A stretch of 13,883 nucleotides of DNA from Saccoglossus kowalevskii (taxonomy: Eukaryota > Hemichordata > Enteropneusta > Harrimaniidae), in assembly GCF_000003605.2 (NCBI RefSeq), contig NW_003121422.1:27269-41151 (forward strand), read 5' to 3'. How positions within the stretch are numbered: the stretch's first letter is position 1; each line of letters starts with the position of its first letter. The position numbers and the translations under genes were made by a program. Below the pieces are notes generated by a model that saw only the letters and a list, made by a program, of their open reading frames with translations, ran no database searches and was not told the origin of the DNA. This document shows, piece by piece, positions 9,783-13,883 of the stretch.

Positions 9783-9823
9783 CCGCCATCTTGGAAATAT
9801 CGCGTATCGTGATATTGCGATAT
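9783..9823. promoter_or_regulatory. YY1-like site next to a TATC/GATA inverted repeat
   Basis: ccgccatcttgg at 9783-9794 is the reverse complement of the YY1-type consensus. It is followed at once by an inverted repeat (atatcgc at 9797-9803, gcgatat at 9817-9823) with a TATC-GT-GATA core at 9805-9814. Such elements occur in metazoan promoters and enhancers, but no transcript start was identified here. Confidence 0.25.
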
Positions 9824-10188
9824 AGTCATGTGATCAATGTCTAACATACATTTCTAATATTGTTGAAGTCGGTTTAAAGAAAATCGGCTGATGATTTATC
9901 ATATACTTAAAATGCTGCGTTTGCAGGAACACAACAGCATTCGTTAGATGCAAAATAAAAACCACTAATACTCATGTGCAGTGTTTTTATTGTACGTACC
10001 AAAACACCCAGTGCGCATTAAGAAAATTACATTGTATCATTTTTTCATGATAAATCACAGTCCAATGTATGTGTAAATATACATGTACAGTATAATACAA
10101 CAATACTAAAATTACATATTCTCGCCCATATTTGATCTTTTCAATTTTCCCTACTGCTATATACAAGTAATGGGTTATGTTATCTTAC

Positions 10189-10215
10189 CTCCATGATACG
10201 TGACAATGCCTGCAT
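10189..10215 (-). CDS. alternative candidate first coding exon of the GT8 gene
   Basis: Ends at 10189 before donor GGAG|GTAAGATA. In phase 0 the sequence reads MQALSRIME, with ATGs at 10215-10213 (weak context) and 10194-10192 (A at -3, G at +4). It too would splice in frame to the TM exon at 6499, giving ME-LSYRPRA-MLCR. Its 5' limit is unclear. It may be an alternative first exon or a chance donor: GTAAGA sequences are expected several times in a 5-kb intron. Less supported than the exon at 11438-11575. Confidence 0.22.
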
Positions 10216-11437
10216 GGGAGCATTTATTTCGACCTGTTGCTATATAATCGCAATTTGCGAATAAAGTGACTATTATTATTATAAAATTATAACCTCTGTA
10301 ACAGATGGCGAAAGGTCTACATGGCTGACAATTCAATGGGACTGGCACTACCAGGAGGTTCACTCGACTCTTACACTGATTGAAATTAAATGACATAAAT
10401 GAACAAGTCTAGTTATGTCAAATGTTGCTAGGATTTATCTGTCGAAATTTGAGGAATGGATGTAGTGGATCATGGGTTCATTGATCTGTTTGAATCCGTG
10501 GCTGATGACGAGGATCATCGAGTGGATGGCAATTTGTCTTCGATATAAAGCAATTTCTCTGAATCATGTGTGCTGTCAATTGTCGGCGCCATTGTCGAAT
10601 GTCAATTACACGTGTGTTTTTATTGATGGAGATCACCAAATTATCAATGTCCAGAGAATGTGGTTAATGTGACAGATAGTGTCATCTAGCGTCGATTGTA
10701 TGAAACATTTTTCTCTGGGTAACTCAGAACAAGAAATAGATATTATAGTTGTCTGCTACATTTAACAAAATGGGTTTGAGCTATTTATTTATTAGAAGGT
10801 GTTTACCATTTTTTTCCATGCAAGCGAGGCGAAGTATTTTGCCAGTCTAAGATGCTTGTAAATTCCAAACTACCAACTATTCAGAGTCTCTATTCATTCG
10901 GAGAGTATTCCCAATGAACGATGTTTTCTAATTATTTACGCGCAGTTGAGACAATCTCATATCGTGCCTTAGAGCCATTTATTGCGAATACTCACTGCGA
11001 AGAATGTTTTTGTAATTAAAAAAAATGGCCGCTATATTGTCTAATGGTTTCTCTTCTTACAATTATTAACCACATTTCCATGCACTGCAAATGTATATTA
11101 AATGGTATTCACGACGAGGCAATATAAAAAACAAATTTCTAACCTGGGTTCATCGGCAATACAATTGACCAAACCCATAACATCGCGTTTAATACGGGAT
11201 GAGCTCGTCGCTGTTGGTGGTTATTATCATCCAGGAAATCACAGTTGAACGGAGATCACGTGAACAACATTCTTGTATAACGGTCGTACGTGGCGTCAAT
11301 CCGTTTGATTACACACACAAATCAGTGTTGCTATTATAAATATTATGTTATGCTATTTAAAAATACCAAACACGGACAGGGTTGAAAGTAAAGTAAAAAA
11401 AAATACCAATAGTCGAATTGATTGTAGGCACACTTAC

Positions 11438-11575
11438 CTCCTTCATCGTGAGACTACGGACCATGTCGACTTTTATGAAATGATTCTTCGTGCAAACAAA
11501 ACTGATGACGGTGACAGAGCTGAAGCCAGTGACGAGAGAACAATAGAATACTCGTGAAACAGCTCGGGTGCACAG
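11438..11575 (-). CDS. candidate upstream exon with start codon of the GT8 gene
   Basis: Bounded by a strong acceptor (TTTTGTTTAACAG) and a near-ideal donor (AAGGAG|GTAAGTG). An ATG at 11464-11462 in good context (purine at -3, G at +4) reads MVRSLTMKE and ends in phase 0. That is exactly what the TM exon at 6499 needs, giving MVRSLTMKE-LSYRPRA-MLCR. The result would be a 381-residue protein with a 20-residue basic cytosolic tail. The frame is open back to the acceptor, with an in-frame TAA just beyond it. The implied intron is 4.9 kb. This is inference from splice signals and phase only; no homology supports it. Confidence 0.45.
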
Positions 11576-11785
11576 CTGTTAAACAAAATAATACTACGGT
11601 ATTGTTTATGCATCAACCTCGACAGCATACCACCAATCGTATTTATTAAGAAGCAAAATTCTTCGCAGAGAAACACAACATTCAAAATACCAAACATGAA
11701 CAACTATACATCACTTTCTTGGTTTCGCTCGCTCACGTCACCCTATTGTTTTTAGACAATGTACTGATTTAAATTATATTGTTTA

Positions 11786-11908
11786 GCAGGTGACCTTCCG
11801 AACATTGACTGGTACTATCTCTCCTGACGTGGTTTGCGATTTACAAGTGCAAATTATGACTACAATGCATGTTGTCAGGATAACCAAGTTCCTTGCCAGA
11901 GTCCACAT
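11786..11908 (-). CDS. possible short secreted-peptide frame, unrecognised
   Basis: The ATG at 11908 gives 40 residues starting MWTLARNLVILTTCIVVIIC, a basic start and a hydrophobic run shaped like a signal peptide, then CKSQTTSGEIVPVNVRK and a stop. It could be a first exon, but the donors available (GTCACC, GTAAAT) are weak and I found no next exon in phase. Chance hydrophobic frames occur in AT-rich DNA, so this is weak evidence. Confidence 0.15.
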
Positions 11909-12400
11909 CGTGATATATAGTGATACATGCGCGATATTGAACGTATTATGAATGAATAAGGCGCTATAATCTCCATACATTCCGATGCATAGTGAGTGAA
12001 TATTAAAAATATTACGTTGTATGAATATTATATATTATTGCATCAGTAAATACCAGTGGTTTAACCAACTGGATTGATCTAAATTATCGTGGTGTTAACA
12101 CCAGAAAGCACTGTTATGGGAAACGGGTCAGTTATGATCATCTGGACCTGGCATCGTCCAGGTACACTTTCTGACTTACTATTAAAACAACGAAAGCAGC
12201 TCTCTGAATTGTAATTGTACTCCAAAGTGTCGATGATACATCTCACACAATTTTACTAATTTGTATGTAATTATATGTTAATTTTGGACGGAATGAACAT
12301 AGTTTCTCCGTTGGTGATGCAGCATCTATCATAAATGCGGAAATAAAATTATGTTGGTAAAGTTTGTGAAAAAAATAAATCATGATGATTTTGTCAACAT

Positions 12401-12559
12401 ATTTTGTGTGAAATTTGTGGCGACGTAATCATTTTGTGTGAAGTTTGTGGCGACGTAATCATTTTGTGTGAAGTTTGTGGTGACGTCATCATTCACCTAC
12501 GGTTTGTGGTGACGTCATCATTCACCTACGGTTTGTGGCGACGTAATTATTCACCCACG
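12401..12559. repeat. ~30-bp minisatellite with CRE-like motifs
   Basis: Five tandem units: three of 30 bp (12401, 12431, 12461), then two of 29 bp (12491, 12520), and a partial sixth. All share gtttgtgg-y-gacgtmatc (first copy atttgtgg). The first halves fall into two variants (attttgtgtga and attcacctacg), so the array is a hybrid of two unit types. The units at 12481-12488 and 12510-12517 contain the full TGACGTCA palindrome bound by CREB/ATF-type factors; the others have CGACGTAA. Confidence 0.93.
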
Positions 12560-13578
12560 TGACGAGCAATGCCTAAGCCAAAGTAGATAGGCATGCATTT
12601 TATTAGCGATAAAGCAACATGTTTGTTATAGGACCAGGAAATTTAAATTACATTGAACGCAATATGGACTTCTCACCAGTCAGGAAATGTTGGGGAACGT
12701 GTGTTTTGAAACGCCAAGAAACATTGAAGTGCTGGTCTAAATTAAACCAAGAGTAAAATTGATTTAACCTTGTCCTTATTACCAATAATTCGACGTGTCT
12801 ACCCCTATTATTGTGTTGTTTTGCGAGGTTCAGATTTAGGGGAGGTTTCAGTTACGTCATCCTTTATAAGAATTAAAACATGATTTTAAATTACCGTCGA
12901 AATATCCTTGGACTGAAATTAAAATCCATACTTAATATTTTTTCCATTTTCTATAGTTCGAAGAATAACCCAGTTATGGTAACAGCTGTCGTGGGGCTAG
13001 TTTGAATTTGCATAACAATACTGACAATGAACGTGCATTCAACGCCACAAGTTTTTTTGTTTTTTTAGCCAATCAGAATTCATCTTCCGAGCCAGTGCAG
13101 ATCAGCCGCTGTCGTGCGCACAGTGCTGTATGTCGTTAGCGGATGATCAGGTAACATCCAATTGTAAAATAAATTATTAGTGAATGTCGCGGGCAATATT
13201 TCGTGATATTTGCAATTATCATTCTGTTTTAAACAGAATAGTTTTGTTCTCATCGTACATGAAATAGGCCGCTTTTTGCCATTTTCATTGTTGATCAAAA
13301 TACCATCACATAACATACTAATTTTAGCAAATTCTTCTGTGTTTAGCGCCCTCTCCCGGTAAAACGCCTTTTATTGAACAATGTACATAATAATATTTAA
13401 AAATAAATATTTTAACATGTGACAAAACGTATATAACAAGCCGGTAGGCTGGTTGGCGATCCGCTCCGCTCAAAAACAAGCACCATGTTTTTGGCTGTTT
13501 CCATGGTGTGACATAAACGTGAAGCTAACGTCGGTTTATAACTAATACGAAGTTCGCAAACACCATTCAGTCTTTAGA

Positions 13579-13629
13579 AGTCACTTAGTTTATTACTAGG
13601 ACCACAATCACTCTCCTAGTCGAGTGACT
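13579..13629. other. imperfect hairpin
   Basis: Nested inverted repeats: agtcact (13579-13585) with agtgact (13623-13629), and inside them actagga (13595-13601) with tcctagt (13614-13620), around a 12-nt loop. The two 7-bp stems are separated by an uneven internal loop (9 and 2 nt). No function assigned. Confidence 0.4.
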
Positions 13630-13883
13630 GTGCTAGGACGTATTCTGCTATTACACTTATTATTTCCAACCGTTTTGCGATAGCATTTTCTAGAATGAAG
13701 CGTTTCCTGTAAATGCTGGAAAGCGAAATAATGAAATAACGAGATGGTAAATATTTACCTAAAGTACAGTGTGTTGACCTTCATAATAATATACTTCATA
13801 ATGCAAAACATTAGTCACGGTGAGTTATTTAAATATACGACTCCTAATCGAAAAATATGACCACAGTCCAGAATTTCAGACGG

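Larger units (their letters stand above)
6500..11437 (-). other. probable large first intron of the GT8 gene
   Basis: Assigned as intron if the candidate exon at 11438-11575 is right; otherwise it is 5' flank plus a shorter intron. It holds the pentanucleotide repeat, a GC-richer patch at about 7480-7620, a plus-strand coding-like fragment at 7700-7981, a 20-bp duplication at 9077-9116, a YY1-like site at 9783-9794 and the alternative first exon ending at 10189. No RNA gene or intact mobile-element ORF was seen; the rest is featureless AT-rich sequence. Confidence 0.45.
11576..13883. other. upstream sequence without a convincing gene
   Basis: It should contain the promoter of the minus-strand gene if the exon at 11438-11575 belongs to it, but no clear core promoter was found. 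It holds a short signal-peptide-like frame (11908-11786, minus), a CRE-like minisatellite (12401-12559) and an imperfect hairpin (13579-13629). A minus-strand open stretch at 13316-13080 has no recognisable domain. Confidence 0.45.

Noticed and set aside
11473-11703. Minus-strand hydrophobic open frame of 76 codons
   Set aside because: It runs through the strong acceptor at 11576 and is out of frame with the ATG that fits the GT8 exon. The candidate exon uses another frame.
12146-12163. Short palindrome acctgg-catcgt-ccaggt
   Set aside because: A 6-bp stem with no T-run or extension is expected by chance in a window of this length.
13080-13316. Minus-strand 78-codon frame rich in Asn and Thr
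   Set aside because: No recognised domain, no clear splice sites and no link in phase to another exon; treated as chance.

Overview
This window looks like nuclear DNA from an invertebrate animal. It is AT-rich, lacks long uninterrupted reading frames, and carries one protein gene broken into short exons with ordinary GT/AG introns, microsatellites and minisatellites. The protein is a type II membrane glycosyltransferase with an EGF-like C-terminus, which points to a metazoan. A lophotrochozoan (for example a mollusc) is a guess from general character only; nothing here fixes the phylum.

The only well-supported gene lies on the minus strand. I rebuilt it by hand from seven exons whose reading frames join exactly: 6478-6304, 6169-6024, 5658-5537, 4249-4064, 3881-3764, 3353-3176 and 2729-2557. 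The joined coding sequence is 1098 nt (365 codons plus a TAG stop). In order, the protein has a short basic tail, one membrane segment, a complete GT8-type catalytic domain (DSD metal site, NYAR, FNGGV and H...KPW motifs), and a compact five-cysteine EGF-like module ending just before the stop. The TM exon has a good 3' splice site before its ATG, so an upstream exon must exist. Two candidates in the right phase were found, at about 11575-11438 and ending at 10189. Each would add a few residues to the cytosolic tail. A poly(A) signal lies about 310 nt past the stop.

Layout: 1-2190 is non-coding sequence beyond the 3' end of the gene, with a 28-bp tandem duplication and a cluster of CACGTG and TGACGTCA motifs. 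2199-2556 is the probable 3' UTR. 2557-6499 holds the exons and small introns, including a CpG-rich patch inside the 1.3-kb intron. 6500-11437 is a probable large first intron, with an (AAAAT)n/(AAATT)n microsatellite, a weak plus-strand coding-like fragment and a 20-bp duplication. 11438-11575 is the candidate first coding exon. 11576-13883 is upstream sequence with no convincing gene; it contains a ~30-bp minisatellite whose units carry CRE-like TGACGTCA motifs and an imperfect hairpin.

No rRNA, tRNA, CRISPR array, or intact transposase or reverse transcriptase was seen. The observation most worth following is the fusion of an EGF-like module to a GT8 transferase, since EGF repeats are themselves acceptors for other metazoan GT8 enzymes.
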